From Natrialba magadii ATCC 43099 (GTDB lineage: Archaea; Halobacteriota; Halobacteria; Halobacteriales; Natrialbaceae): a stretch of 64,000 nt of DNA. The notes beneath the pieces were generated by a model. The model ran no database searches. It had not been told where the DNA came from and saw nothing but the letters and a program-made list of their open reading frames with translations. Each line of letters begins with the position of its first letter. The first letter of the stretch is position 1. Positions 1 through 7,481 of this stretch are shown here, in pieces. Made by a program: the position numbers and the translations under genes. The DNA is taken from positions 3,472,001 to 3,536,000 of the forward strand of contig NC_013922.1 of NCBI RefSeq assembly GCF_000025625.1. The letters are read 5' to 3'.

Positions 1-480
1 CAACGACATCGCCGCGCCGTCGATTTCGGTCCGGGCGACCAGCGGCACCGTCGGCTCGAGTACCCCCACGGCGTCAGCCCCCTCGCGCTCGAGAAGATGG
101 GTGACGGTGTTGCCGATGCGCGCCGCGTGTGTGGAGCCGACCTGGCGTTCGAATCGGACGGGGGCGTCGTCTGCACTGTCGGCAGCGGCGACCGACTCGA
201 GTGCATCCGCAGCGAGCGTTCGGATTTCGGCTTCGGCGTCGGTGTCGGCGTCTGTGTCGGTGTCGGTGTCGATGTTGTCGCCGAACTCGGCGGGAAGTGT
301 GTCCTCGTCGCGGTAGTTGAGCAGCACCTCGCCGCCGCTTTGCTCGGCGGCGCGGAGTGTATCGGTGACGGCGGCTTCGTAGAGCGCGACGGCGTCGGTG
401 TCGGTGAGTGGTGTCGATTCGACGAGCGACGACAGCACGAGTCCCGGACGCGGCGGGTCGACGGAAACGACGACGATCAT
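1..480 (-). CDS. Glycosyltransferase-like (DUF2064-type) protein, partial
   Basis: This minus-strand frame is open for 160 codons from an ATG at 480 to the window edge, so the C-terminus is missing. It begins MIVVVSVDPPRPGL and contains an acidic D-T repeat loop near residues 78-88, then RFERQVGSTHAARIGNTV and GVLEPTVPLVA. The opening beta-strand and the overall pattern recall haloarchaeal nucleotide-sugar-transferase-like proteins of the DUF2064 group, but no catalytic motif is complete in the visible part. The frame has the strong GC third-position bias of its neighbours, whereas the overlapping plus-strand frames do not read as proteins. The family assignment is tentative; that it is a real gene is much surer. 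Confidence 0.6.
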   Translation of the reverse strand, partial: MIVVVSVDPPRPGLVLSSLVESTPLTDTDAVALYEAAVTDTLRAAEQSGGEVLLNYRDEDTLPAEFGDNIDTDTDTDADTDAEAEIRTLAADALESVAAADSADDAPVRFERQVGSTHAARIGNTVTHLLEREGADAVGVLEPTVPLVARTEIDGAAMSL

Positions 481-601
481 GTGCGGTGGTCGGGGCCGTG
501 AACTCTTGAACGCGGCGCTTTGCTGGGCGCTCTGCCGGAGACGAGTCGTGCTGGGGCTATATCGACCCAACTCACGACCCGACAGCACCGCGAAACTCGG
601 A

Positions 602-612
602 CGTATTATAAT
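602..612 (+). promoter_or_regulatory. TATA-like element for small membrane protein
   Basis: The run tattataat lies about 27 bp before the ATG at 635, the normal spacing for a leaderless haloarchaeal transcript. This supports choosing the ATG at 635 instead of the in-frame start further upstream. Confidence 0.5.
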
Positions 613-634
613 CGTGGAGTCTGTGCACTCGCGT

Positions 635-859
635 ATGGCTACTCGATCACTTACGATTCCGGGACTGCTCGGCGCGCTGTCTATCGGCGTGCTGGCCGTC
701 CTCGGCGTCTACGGATTCGTCACTGGCTACCTACTCGAGTCCCCCGGTGCGTTGTTCGTGCCGACGATTGCGACGCTCGGGCTCACGGTGGTTGTCGTGG
801 GAGTGTTGGTTGTTGTCGGCGCGCGCTCGAAGCGCTGGCGGGAGAATCCGTACTGGTAG
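635..859 (+). CDS. Small two-helix membrane protein
   Basis: This encodes 74 residues. Two hydrophobic segments are visible, about residues 7-28 (LLGALSIGVLAVLGVYGFV) and 36-60 (ALFVPTIATLGLTVVVVGVL), followed by a short basic tail (ARSKRWRENPYW) that should be cytoplasmic. The ATG was chosen because a TATA-like element sits at leaderless distance. It stands alone between two minus-strand genes. The function is unknown; short membrane proteins of this shape are common in haloarchaea. Confidence 0.6.
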   Translation: MATRSLTIPGLLGALSIGVLAVLGVYGFVTGYLLESPGALFVPTIATLGLTVVVVGVLVVVGARSKRWRENPYW

Positions 860-892
860 TATAGCGCCTTCTCGTCCGCTCGTTACCGTCCG

Positions 893-1504
893 CTACCGTT
901 CCTGCCGTCCCTTCGTCTGGCGATAATCCGATGCCATCAGCGACGCGAAGTGCTCGACCCACGCCTGCGTCTGGTCCTCTGACTGCTCGCGCGGATCGAT
1001 CATCGGAACCAGTTCGAAGCCACGGCCGCGGATCGTCGTCGCGTGTGCGTCGGGCAGCGTCAACTCGTCTGCAGGCGTCGTGGTGTACTCGGTCCCGAGT
1101 TCTGCCAGCGCGCGTTCGCCAATCGGGATCAGAATCTCGGGGTTGATCATCCGAATCTCGGCGTTGAGGTAGGGTTCACAGGTGTCGATCTCCTCGTCGG
1201 TCGGCGGCCGCTCCGGATCGCGACAGCGCGTGAGGTTCGTCAGGTACACGTTCTCGAGTGCGGGCCGGTCTGCAGGCGAGGTCGCATCGCAGAGCGCGAG
1301 GCGTTCGAGGATGCGACGGAGATCTGTCTCGGTGTCTGTGTCGCCCGCCGCCGGTCGGGCTACCAGCGGAATCCCCGTCTCGTCGGCCGCCTCGGTCGGC
1401 CGCTCGCCGACGAACAGGAAGTCCGCGCCGACGTCGCCGTAGCCGTGGACGACCTGCGTGCGCGTCTCGCAGAGTGCCGGGCAGTTCCGACACTTCTCGT
1501 CCAT
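893..1504 (-). CDS. Uracil-DNA glycosylase family protein
   Basis: This 203-residue protein starts MDEKCRNCPALCETR, and Cys5, Cys8 and Cys12 resemble the N-terminal iron-sulfur ligands of family 4/5-type uracil-DNA glycosylases. The stretch FLFVGERPTEAADETGIPLV matches the glycosylase motif-1 region (G-E-x-P). A later NPEILIPIGERALAEL resembles the conserved strand around the family's central helix. These enzymes remove uracil from deaminated DNA in base excision repair. The motif-1 catalytic region differs from classic family 4 (GEAPG), so substrate and activity are uncertain. The in-frame sequence upstream of this ATG lacks protein character, which is why the start was placed here. Confidence 0.75.
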   Translation of the reverse strand: MDEKCRNCPALCETRTQVVHGYGDVGADFLFVGERPTEAADETGIPLVARPAAGDTDTETDLRRILERLALCDATSPADRPALENVYLTNLTRCRDPERPPTDEEIDTCEPYLNAEIRMINPEILIPIGERALAELGTEYTTTPADELTLPDAHATTIRGRGFELVPMIDPREQSEDQTQAWVEHFASLMASDYRQTKGRQER

Positions 1505-1595
1505 GCTAAACGGGTTCGCCCACGTTTGCTGATTCGCGTCCACAGCGGGTACTCGAGTGGCGAGACTAAAAACGCCGCGACTGTCGCTGTATTGG

Positions 1596-1865
1596 TCAGC
1601 GACCCAGGCCGCCGCGCTCGTTGACCTCGAGAATGAACTTGACGTTGCGGACGATTTCCTCGGGTGACGTGTCTTCGGTCTCGTCGTAGAGGTCGCTGGT
1701 TCGGTAGAGGATGTTCGCGAGTTGCTTGCTCTCACTCGAGTCGCCGCGGACGTCGTCAGCGATGGCGCGGATGCGTTCGACGCGCTCTGGGTCTGGGGCA
1801 AACTCGCCCTCATCGGCGCTTTCGCCGCCGTCCGTCAGTACCGCTGTGCCTTCAGTCCCCGTCAT
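1596..1865 (-). CDS. Conserved haloarchaeal protein downstream of Mrp
   Basis: This encodes 89 acidic residues, with a disordered start and a helical remainder (ERVERIRAIADDVRGDSSESKQLANILYRTSDLYDE, cut here into its two helices by the run of Ser/Glu). Its ATG overlaps the stop codon of the Mrp gene by four bases (ATGA), so the two are almost certainly translationally coupled in one operon. No catalytic motif is visible. A role connected with Fe-S cluster handling can be inferred only from the coupling with Mrp. Confidence 0.7.
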   Translation of the reverse strand: MTGTEGTAVLTDGGESADEGEFAPDPERVERIRAIADDVRGDSSESKQLANILYRTSDLYDETEDTSPEEIVRNVKFILEVNERGGLGR

Positions 1866-2938
1866 TGATCCAGCGACGGCGTGTCGTGCTGTCGGCCCTG
1901 GGAGACGCCCTGCCGGTGGACGATTCCCGTGTTGTTCGCCACGTTCTGGGTGAGCGTTCGGAGTGCATCGCCCGTCTCGCTGTCGTCGTCGAGCACTGTC
2001 GGCTGGCCGCCGTCACCGCCCTCCCGAACCGCAGGATCGAGCGGGATCGAGCCCAGGAACGGCATCTCGTGGGTTTCGGCGAACTCCTCGCCGCCGCCGG
2101 AGCCGAAGATGTCGTGCTCGCCGCCGCAGTCGGGGCAGGCGAACGTCGACATGTTCTCGGCGATGCCCAATACGACGGTGTCGTGTTTGGCGAACATCTC
2201 GAGTCCCTTCCGGGCGTCGTCGAGTGCCACGTCCTGCGGGGTCGTGACAATGACCGCGCCCGTGACGGGCATGGTCTGGAGCATCGTCAGCTGCGTGTCG
2301 CCGGTCCCGGGCGGCAGGTCGACGACGAGGTAGTCGAGGTGGCCCCACTCGACGTCCTCCGTCAGTTGCGTGATGACCTTGTGGACCATCGGGCCGCGCC
2401 AGATGACCGGATCATCCTTCCCGGTGAGGAAGGCCATGCTCATCAGTTTCACGCCGTACTTCTCTGGCGGGACGAGCGTCTCGTCCTCGGTCGCCATCGG
2501 CGGCTCGTCGGCGTCGACCATCCGCGGCACGTTCGGCCCGTAGATGTCGGCGTCGAAGAGGCCGACGCGTGCGCCGAGCTGGGAGAGGCCGGCCGCGAGG
2601 TTGACCGCGACGGTCGACTTGCCGACGCCGCCCTTCCCGGAGGCGACGGCGATGATGTTCTTGACGTTCGGCAGTACCTGTTCGTCGGTTTCGAAGTCGT
2701 CTCGGTCGGGGATGCTCGCGGAGAGGTCCGGCTCGAGTCCCTCGCCTTCGAGCAGGCGGCGAATCTCGGCGGCGATATCGGATTCGGTTGGCGAGTAGGG
2801 TGCACCAAGCGCGAGGTCGATGTCGACTGTGTCGCCCTCGACGGTGAGCTCGTTGACCAGCCCGAGAGAGACAATGTCGTCGCCGAGTTCGGGATCCTCG
2901 ACCGACCGGAGACGGTCGCGAACGGCGGCTTCGTCCAT
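1862..2938 (-). CDS. apbC: Mrp/ApbC/NBP35-family Fe-S carrier ATPase
   Basis: This 358-residue protein has an N-terminal MIP18/DUF59-like domain (about residues 1-85) and a deviant Walker P-loop ATPase domain with SGKGGVGKST at 100-109, FDADIYGPNVP near 128-138 and VVDLPPGTGD near 205-214. Cys268 and Cys271 in the ACPDCGG motif are the CxxC pair that bridges an Fe-S cluster in the dimer. The family binds and transfers Fe-S clusters to target proteins in the cytosol. The C-terminal tail is hydrophilic and probably disordered. It overlaps the following gene by four bases. Confidence 0.93.
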   Translation of the reverse strand: MDEAAVRDRLRSVEDPELGDDIVSLGLVNELTVEGDTVDIDLALGAPYSPTESDIAAEIRRLLEGEGLEPDLSASIPDRDDFETDEQVLPNVKNIIAVASGKGGVGKSTVAVNLAAGLSQLGARVGLFDADIYGPNVPRMVDADEPPMATEDETLVPPEKYGVKLMSMAFLTGKDDPVIWRGPMVHKVITQLTEDVEWGHLDYLVVDLPPGTGDTQLTMLQTMPVTGAVIVTTPQDVALDDARKGLEMFAKHDTVVLGIAENMSTFACPDCGGEHDIFGSGGGEEFAETHEMPFLGSIPLDPAVREGGDGGQPTVLDDDSETGDALRTLTQNVANNTGIVHRQGVSQGRQHDTPSLDQ

Positions 2939-3016
2939 GTGCGAAGGTACTTCCGGGCGTCGAAAAGGGTTGTGTTCGTGTCGGACTGGGTGTTGTGTTC
3001 CTCGAACCAGGTATGA

Positions 3017-3358
3017 TCACGGACTGAAATCGAACCGCGGACCGCCGTACGTCGGTGGATCCGGCTCGAGTTCGACGCCCTGCTCGAAGCGGACGAAGTT
3101 GAGGTAGAACGGCCGGCCACAGCCCTCGATCGGCTCCTCCGCGAGGTCGGTGACGGGGCCGTCCTCGCCGCAGATGAACGCGATGCCGTTGGCGGCCTCC
3201 CGGGTCTCGAAATCGTCCTCGGGCGTGGCGTACTCCCAGCCCGGCTGTGAGTGTTTCGTGACCGAGCGATCCGCGAGGTCGGGACCGCGTTCGATACTGT
3301 GGACGGCGTCGCAGTAGGGACAGGTGTATCGGACGGTGATCGAAGGTGAAGCCGTCAT
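3017..3358 (-). CDS. Small Cys-rich haloarchaeal protein
   Basis: The 113-residue protein begins MTASPSITVRYTCPYCDAVH. The CPYC knuckle plus later FICGEDG and GCGRPFY cysteines suggest one zinc site. An in-frame alternative start lies 60 bases further upstream, but the CPYC domain would normally be near the N-terminus, so the ATG at 3358 is preferred. It lies upstream of Mrp on the same strand, 78 bp away, and may be cotranscribed with it. No function is recognised. Confidence 0.65.
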   Translation of the reverse strand: MTASPSITVRYTCPYCDAVHSIERGPDLADRSVTKHSQPGWEYATPEDDFETREAANGIAFICGEDGPVTDLAEEPIEGCGRPFYLNFVRFEQGVELEPDPPTYGGPRFDFSP

Positions 3359-3470
3359 TAGTGGTTTTAGGACGCCACGCACCGTAAGCGTGCGGTCGCC
3401 GTTGTCGTTGTGCACCACGACGGTCGAGTAGAGCCGAATCGTTTACCGGCTGGGGCTCTCAGGACCGGCT

Positions 3471-3845
3471 ATGGCTGAGCACGAGGATGACATCGAAGCA
3501 GACGCCGAAACCGGGACCGAAACCAAGTTCGACCCCGAAAAGTTCGAGGAGAAGTACGTCTACTACTTCGAGGAACTCGAGACGGCCTACTCGAACGCCT
3601 ACCAGCAACTGCACGGGCGGGTCGACTCCGAAGTCCTGCGCGCGATCGACCGGCAGGTGCTGAGCGAAAGCGAGCCGATCTACGAAGGAAACGGCGAGTT
3701 CAGCGTCGAGCTCCCCGACGATCCGAAATCGCGGGTCGGTGCCATCGGCGCTGATGAGGAACAGTTTGAGGCCGTCCTCTCCGAGTTCACCGACCGGATC
3801 GAAGGAGAGTTGCGGCGACTCTTTGGATTCGACGCCGCAGCATAG
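3471..3845 (+). CDS. DUF5783-like haloarchaeal protein
   Basis: This encodes 124 residues. After a disordered acidic start, FDPEKFEEKYVYYFEEL begins a conserved block of two or three helices, followed by AIDRQVLSESEPIYEG and a final helix EGELRRLFGFD. The pattern matches the small haloarchaeal family I know as DUF5783, whose function is undescribed. It is read divergently from the Cys-rich protein at 3017-3358 and lies 57 bp before the isomerase-family gene, so cotranscription with that gene is possible. Confidence 0.7.
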   Translation: MAEHEDDIEADAETGTETKFDPEKFEEKYVYYFEELETAYSNAYQQLHGRVDSEVLRAIDRQVLSESEPIYEGNGEFSVELPDDPKSRVGAIGADEEQFEAVLSEFTDRIEGELRRLFGFDAAA

Positions 3846-3902
3846 GGTTCGCCGACCGCTCGACCCGGAACACCTTTTGCGCTTACGAGAATCCATGCAG
3901 GT

Positions 3903-4754
3903 ATGATCGACGAGACGGTCGAGGAGATACAGGACATGCAGACGCACAGCTCCTCGGTAGTCGCCGTGAACGCGACACGTGCACTCGAGGACCTGCTCGA
4001 TCGCGAGTTTGCAACTGCCGAGGAGTACATCCGGTCGCTCGAGCGAAACGGCTCGGTTCTCCGGCGGGCGAACCCATCACATGCCTCGCTTCAGAACGCG
4101 GTCCGGGAGGTCGTCACAACCGTCACCGACGCCGACCCCGAGACCGTCGAGGAGGCCAAGAAACTGACGCAGGAACAGATCGACGTGGTCGTTTCGCGGG
4201 TCGAGTCAGCCAAGGACCGCGCCGCGGAGAACGCAGTCGAGCACCTTGCTGACGGTGCGACGCTACTGACCCACGACTACTCCTCGACCGTACTCGAGGC
4301 ACTCGAGCAGGCGACGGCTGCAGGCAAGACCTTCGAGGTCTACGTCACCGAGGCCCGCCCGCGCTACATCGGCCGCAAGACGGTTCGCCAGCTTGCGGAT
4401 CTCGATGGCGTCGAGCCGACGCTGATCACTGATAGTGCGAACGGCTACTACCTAGAAGAGTGCGACCGCGTGATCGTCGGCATGGACTGTATCGTCGACG
4501 AGACGCTCTACAACCGCGTTGGGACGTTCCCGATCGCGGCGACGGCGAGCGAACTCAACGTGCCAGTGACGGTGCTCGGCTCGGCGTCGAAGATTATCAC
4601 CGAGGGCTTCGTCTTCGAGAACGAGTTCCGATCGGGCAGTGAGGTCATGCCCGAACCCGCCGAGGGCTTCGACGTTCGGAATCCAGCCTACGACGCGACG
4701 CCGGTGTCGCTGCTCGAGAGCGTGATTACGGACGAGGGACGACAGGCGTTCTAA
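3903..4754 (+). CDS. eIF2B-alpha / ribose-1,5-bisphosphate isomerase family protein
   Basis: This 283-residue protein has a helical N-domain (1-110) and a Rossmann-like C-domain with FEVYVTEARPRYIGRKT, VIVGMDCIVDE and NRVGTFPIAATA, all typical of the eIF2B-alpha/MtnA/R15P-isomerase superfamily. In archaea the R15P isomerase converts ribose-1,5-bisphosphate to ribulose-1,5-bisphosphate in nucleoside degradation, and haloarchaea are reported to run a non-carboxylating version of this route. The Asp of GMD is present, but the position of the catalytic Cys (THCHS in isomerases) reads THDYS here. It may therefore be a non-catalytic eIF2B-like protein or a variant isomerase. Confidence 0.8.
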   Translation: MIDETVEEIQDMQTHSSSVVAVNATRALEDLLDREFATAEEYIRSLERNGSVLRRANPSHASLQNAVREVVTTVTDADPETVEEAKKLTQEQIDVVVSRVESAKDRAAENAVEHLADGATLLTHDYSSTVLEALEQATAAGKTFEVYVTEARPRYIGRKTVRQLADLDGVEPTLITDSANGYYLEECDRVIVGMDCIVDETLYNRVGTFPIAATASELNVPVTVLGSASKIITEGFVFENEFRSGSEVMPEPAEGFDVRNPAYDATPVSLLESVITDEGRQAF

Positions 4755-4771
4755 AGAGTACAGCGAGAGTT

Positions 4772-4793
4772 CCATGGGTCACCTGACCCGTGG
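4772..4793. repeat. 22-bp palindrome, copy 1
   Basis: Ten-base arms CCATGGGTCA and TGACCCGTGG are separated by CC, with one T/G mismatch. It lies 17 bp after the stop of the eIF2B-like gene, so it could serve as a terminator stem. The second copy 307 bp away differs at only two positions, which argues for a protein-binding site or an element end. Confidence 0.7.
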
Positions 4794-5078
4794 GTGAATC
4801 GCGTACGCCCCTCGTCATAACCCACATTTTATCACAGACTAGATAATTGAATTATACCAGAACTCACCGTTGCCAACCTCTCAAAACCCACGCACTGAAA
4901 CATGGTAAGACGTGGTGAGACTGGTGGTGTCGAGCCATCGTAAAGTGGCTGACCTTCACGGATACGAATGTCGTGTTCGGGTGTTACTGGTTCCACGCGA
5001 CCGAACGGGAGCGCGAAGGGAATTAAAGATTCACACGCTTTACCGCCCGGTTCTGGGCGTGACGCGCCTCTGGGAACG

Positions 5079-5100
5079 CCACGGGTCACCGGACCCGTGG
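5079..5100. repeat. 22-bp palindrome, copy 2
   Basis: Perfect nine-base arms CCACGGGTC and GACCCGTGG flank ACCG. The palindrome touches a TATA-like tactata and lies 90 bp before the DUF389 start codon, a good place for an operator controlling that gene. Confidence 0.7.
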
Positions 5101-5189
5101 TACTATACTCGCCGGAAGATTCGTTCTTCGCGGCAGACAGTCACGACCCCGTGACGACAGACTATGCCACTGTCTGTCGTACAGAGAGC

Positions 5190-6476
5190 ATGCGCCTCGT
5201 TCAGGTGTTCGTCCCAGAGGGTGAGTTGGACCTCGTACTCGAGACGGCCGACGCGGCCGGGGTCGATTACGCCGTGTCGGCGGAGACGAGTCACGACGAG
5301 TTCGAGGCACTCGTCTCGATTCCGGTGCCGCCGGCCGGTGTTGAGCCACTTGTCGCCGAGTTCAGAGATGCGGGCCTGGCCGACGCCTCCTATACTGTTG
5401 TGACGGCTGCAGAGACCGTCGTCTCGGAGCGCACTGACGACCTGCAGGGGCGGTTCACCGGGACGCGAATCTCTCGTGAGGAGTTACAGGCACAGGCGGT
5501 CGACCTCGCGCCCGCGGCCTCTACCTACTACGTTCTGTTGATCGTGAGCACGATTATCGCGACGGCCGGTCTGTTGCTCGACTCCGCTGCGACGATTATC
5601 GGCGCGATGGTGGTCGCCCCGCTCATGGGCCCCGCGCTCGCAGCGAGCGTCGGCGTGGTCGTCGACGACGACGACCTCGCACAGCGAGGGGTCATTTTGC
5701 AGGTCGTCGGCCTGCTCGCCGCCGTCGCGACCGCCGCAATTCTCGGCTGGCTCCTCAGGGGATCGGTGTTGCTCCCGCCGGGGTTCGATATCACGACGGT
5801 TCCACAGATCCAGGAGCGAATCACGCCGAACGTCCTGGCGCTGTTTCTCGCGCTCGGCTCCGGGATTGCGGGCGTCATTAGCCTCATTCGCGACGTCGGG
5901 TCGGTGCTGGTCGGCGTCGCGATTGCCGTCGCACTCATCCCGCCGGCCGCGACGGCGGGGCTTGGAATCGCCTGGGGACACCCCGACGTCGTCGTCACAG
6001 CCGGCACACTCGTCCTCGTCAACCTGCTCTCGATCAACCTCACCGCCTTGCTGTTGCTCTGGCTCTCCGGCTACCGCCCACAGCGCACCGGCAGTGTCGA
6101 CCGCGTGTACGGCCGTCTGCGCGCGCGTGTCACCGTGCTCGTGGTCGCAATCGCCGTCCTCTCACTCGTTCTCGGCGGCGTTACTTACGGCACCTACCAG
6201 ACTGCTGCCGTCGAGCACGACGTCCAGACCGAACTCGCCGCGATGAGCGACGACCCCGCGTTCGGCGACCTCGAGTTTCAGGATGTCTCCGTCCAGTACG
6301 AACTGATCGACGTCTACACTGGCGACCAGCCTGCAGTTACCGTGCTCGTCGAACGCCCACCCGGCGAGACGGAGTCACCCGACTTCGTCGAGGTCGTGCG
6401 CGAGCGGTTAGAGTCGGCGACGGGAACACAACTCGAGGTCGCGACTGAACTGGTAGACACTCAGCGAAGCGGCTGA
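5190..6476 (+). CDS. DUF389 / TIGR00341 family membrane protein
   Basis: This 428-residue protein begins MRLVQVFVPEGELDLVLETAD, an ACT-like cytoplasmic domain of about 85 residues. After a linker come roughly seven hydrophobic segments, beginning STYYVLLIVSTIIATAGLLL and including the DUF389 hallmark SAATIIGAMVVAPLMGP. A C-terminal soluble domain of about 90 residues carries alternating beta-type sequence. The family's molecular function is unknown; transport or sensing is inferred from architecture only. The frame is open further upstream, but the conserved family start and residue composition favour the ATG at 5190. Confidence 0.85.
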   Translation: MRLVQVFVPEGELDLVLETADAAGVDYAVSAETSHDEFEALVSIPVPPAGVEPLVAEFRDAGLADASYTVVTAAETVVSERTDDLQGRFTGTRISREELQAQAVDLAPAASTYYVLLIVSTIIATAGLLLDSAATIIGAMVVAPLMGPALAASVGVVVDDDDLAQRGVILQVVGLLAAVATAAILGWLLRGSVLLPPGFDITTVPQIQERITPNVLALFLALGSGIAGVISLIRDVGSVLVGVAIAVALIPPAATAGLGIAWGHPDVVVTAGTLVLVNLLSINLTALLLLWLSGYRPQRTGSVDRVYGRLRARVTVLVVAIAVLSLVLGGVTYGTYQTAAVEHDVQTELAAMSDDPAFGDLEFQDVSVQYELIDVYTGDQPAVTVLVERPPGETESPDFVEVVRERLESATGTQLEVATELVDTQRSG

Positions 6477-6502
6477 CTGCTGAGGAGTCAATTCACTCCA
6501 AC

Positions 6503-7213
6503 CTATGCGCGCTCGCCGAACGACCGCGGCGCACCCTCACGCGGACTCGCCCACTCGACGGCGTTTCGCAGGACCTGCTGAATCTCTTCGTTCTCGTAGA
6601 TCGGATACGTCTCGTGACCCGGCCGGAAGTAGAAGATGCGGCCACTCCCACGGCGGTAACAACAGCCGCTGCGGAACACCTCGCCGCCCTCGAACCAACT
6701 CGTGAAAACCAGCCGGTCCGGCTCGGGCACGTCGAACGGCTCGCCGTACATCTCCGTCTCCGGCAGCTCGATACACTCGCCGAGGCCGTCCGTGATCGGA
6801 TGTCCGGGATCGACTACCCACAGCCGCTCGGTCTCGCCGTCCTCGCGCCACTGAAGGCTGCAGGTCGTCCCCATGAGCCGCTTGAAAATTTTCGAGTAGT
6901 GTGCCGAGTGGAGAACGAGTAGGCCCATGCCCTCGAGTACCCGCTCCTGCACGCGGTCGACGATGTCGTCGGCGACTTCGTCGTGGGCTTCGTGGCCCCA
7001 CCAGAGGAGCACATCCGTCTCGTCGAGTACGTTCTCGGTGAGCCCGTGTTCTGGCTCGTCGAGCGTGGCTGTCTGGATCTCGTACTCGTCGGCCGTCTCC
7101 TGTGTTCGGAAAATGTCCGCGAGCGCTTCGTGAATGCCGTCCGGATAGACGGCCGCCACCTCGTCGTCCTCGCGCTCGTGTCGGAACTCGTTCCAGACCG
7201 TGATCGTTCGCAT
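6503..7213 (-). CDS. ThuA-like (trehalose utilization family) protein
   Basis: This 236-residue protein begins [13 protein letters not shown] and has [35 protein letters not shown] and [13 protein letters not shown]. These are the ThuA signatures of a glutamine-amidotransferase-like fold lacking the catalytic triad. A GTG six bases upstream is possible, but the ATG gives the standard family start. ThuA in rhizobia acts in oxidation of trehalose and related disaccharides to 3-keto forms. The divergent neighbour is a Gfo/Idh/MocA oxidoreductase, a pairing often seen in sugar or inositol catabolism, so the two likely share a pathway. Confidence 0.85.
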   Translation of the reverse strand: MRTITVWNEFRHEREDDEVAAVYPDGIHEALADIFRTQETADEYEIQTATLDEPEHGLTENVLDETDVLLWWGHEAHDEVADDIVDRVQERVLEGMGLLVLHSAHYSKIFKRLMGTTCSLQWREDGETERLWVVDPGHPITDGLGECIELPETEMYGEPFDVPEPDRLVFTSWFEGGEVFRSGCCYRRGSGRIFYFRPGHETYPIYENEEIQQVLRNAVEWASPREGAPRSFGERA

Positions 7214-7332
7214 GGGCACTCGTCCACCGTCGATCCCCTTAGCTCGCGTGATCTCCGGTGGAAATCATCCATTCGGAACGTATCACGAAGGAAGACTCAC
7301 ATCGTAACCCAATACATTAATCGGTCACAACC

Positions 7333-7340
7333 CTTATTTT
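7333..7340 (+). promoter_or_regulatory. TATA-like element upstream of uORF/Gfo-Idh gene
   Basis: The run cttatttt is centred 25 bp before the ATG at 7362. It predicts a leaderless transcript that starts with the small upstream ORF and leaves 116 bases before the oxidoreductase start. Confidence 0.4.
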
Positions 7341-7361
7341 GATCGCTGACTGCGTCACTCT

Positions 7362-7481
7362 ATGGACTGGGACGGGCTTCGAACACCATCGTTTACGCTG
7401 GCTTCTCGCTGTACGACCTCCTCATCCTCCACACACCGCCGGTCTCGCACGCACCGATCCCGACGGGGTGATCGCCGGTGA
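7362..7481 (+). CDS. Possible leaderless upstream ORF (39 codons)
   Basis: The ATG sits at leaderless distance from a TATA-like element, and the stop overlaps the GTG start of the Gfo/Idh gene by four bases (GTGA), a typical coupling arrangement. The peptide (MDWDGLRTPSFTL, then Ser/Thr/Arg-rich) has no haloarchaeal acidity and looks non-structural. It could act as a regulatory leader or be fortuitous. Confidence 0.3.
   Translation: MDWDGLRTPSFTLASRCTTSSSSTHRRSRTHRSRRGDRR

Larger units (their letters stand above)
4755..5189. other. Intergenic region with duplicated palindrome
   Basis: No convincing gene is seen in this stretch. It is bracketed by two near-identical 22-bp palindromes (4772 and 5079) and includes an AT-rich patch at about 4824-4860. 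It has no tRNA-like T-loop. It probably carries the promoter of the DUF389 gene. Confidence 0.5.

Noticed and set aside
1664-3016. Long plus-strand frame opposite Mrp (450 codons)
   Set aside because: It is antisense to a clearly conserved gene; high GC third positions create long open frames on the opposite strand, and the product has Arg/Val-rich non-acidic composition.
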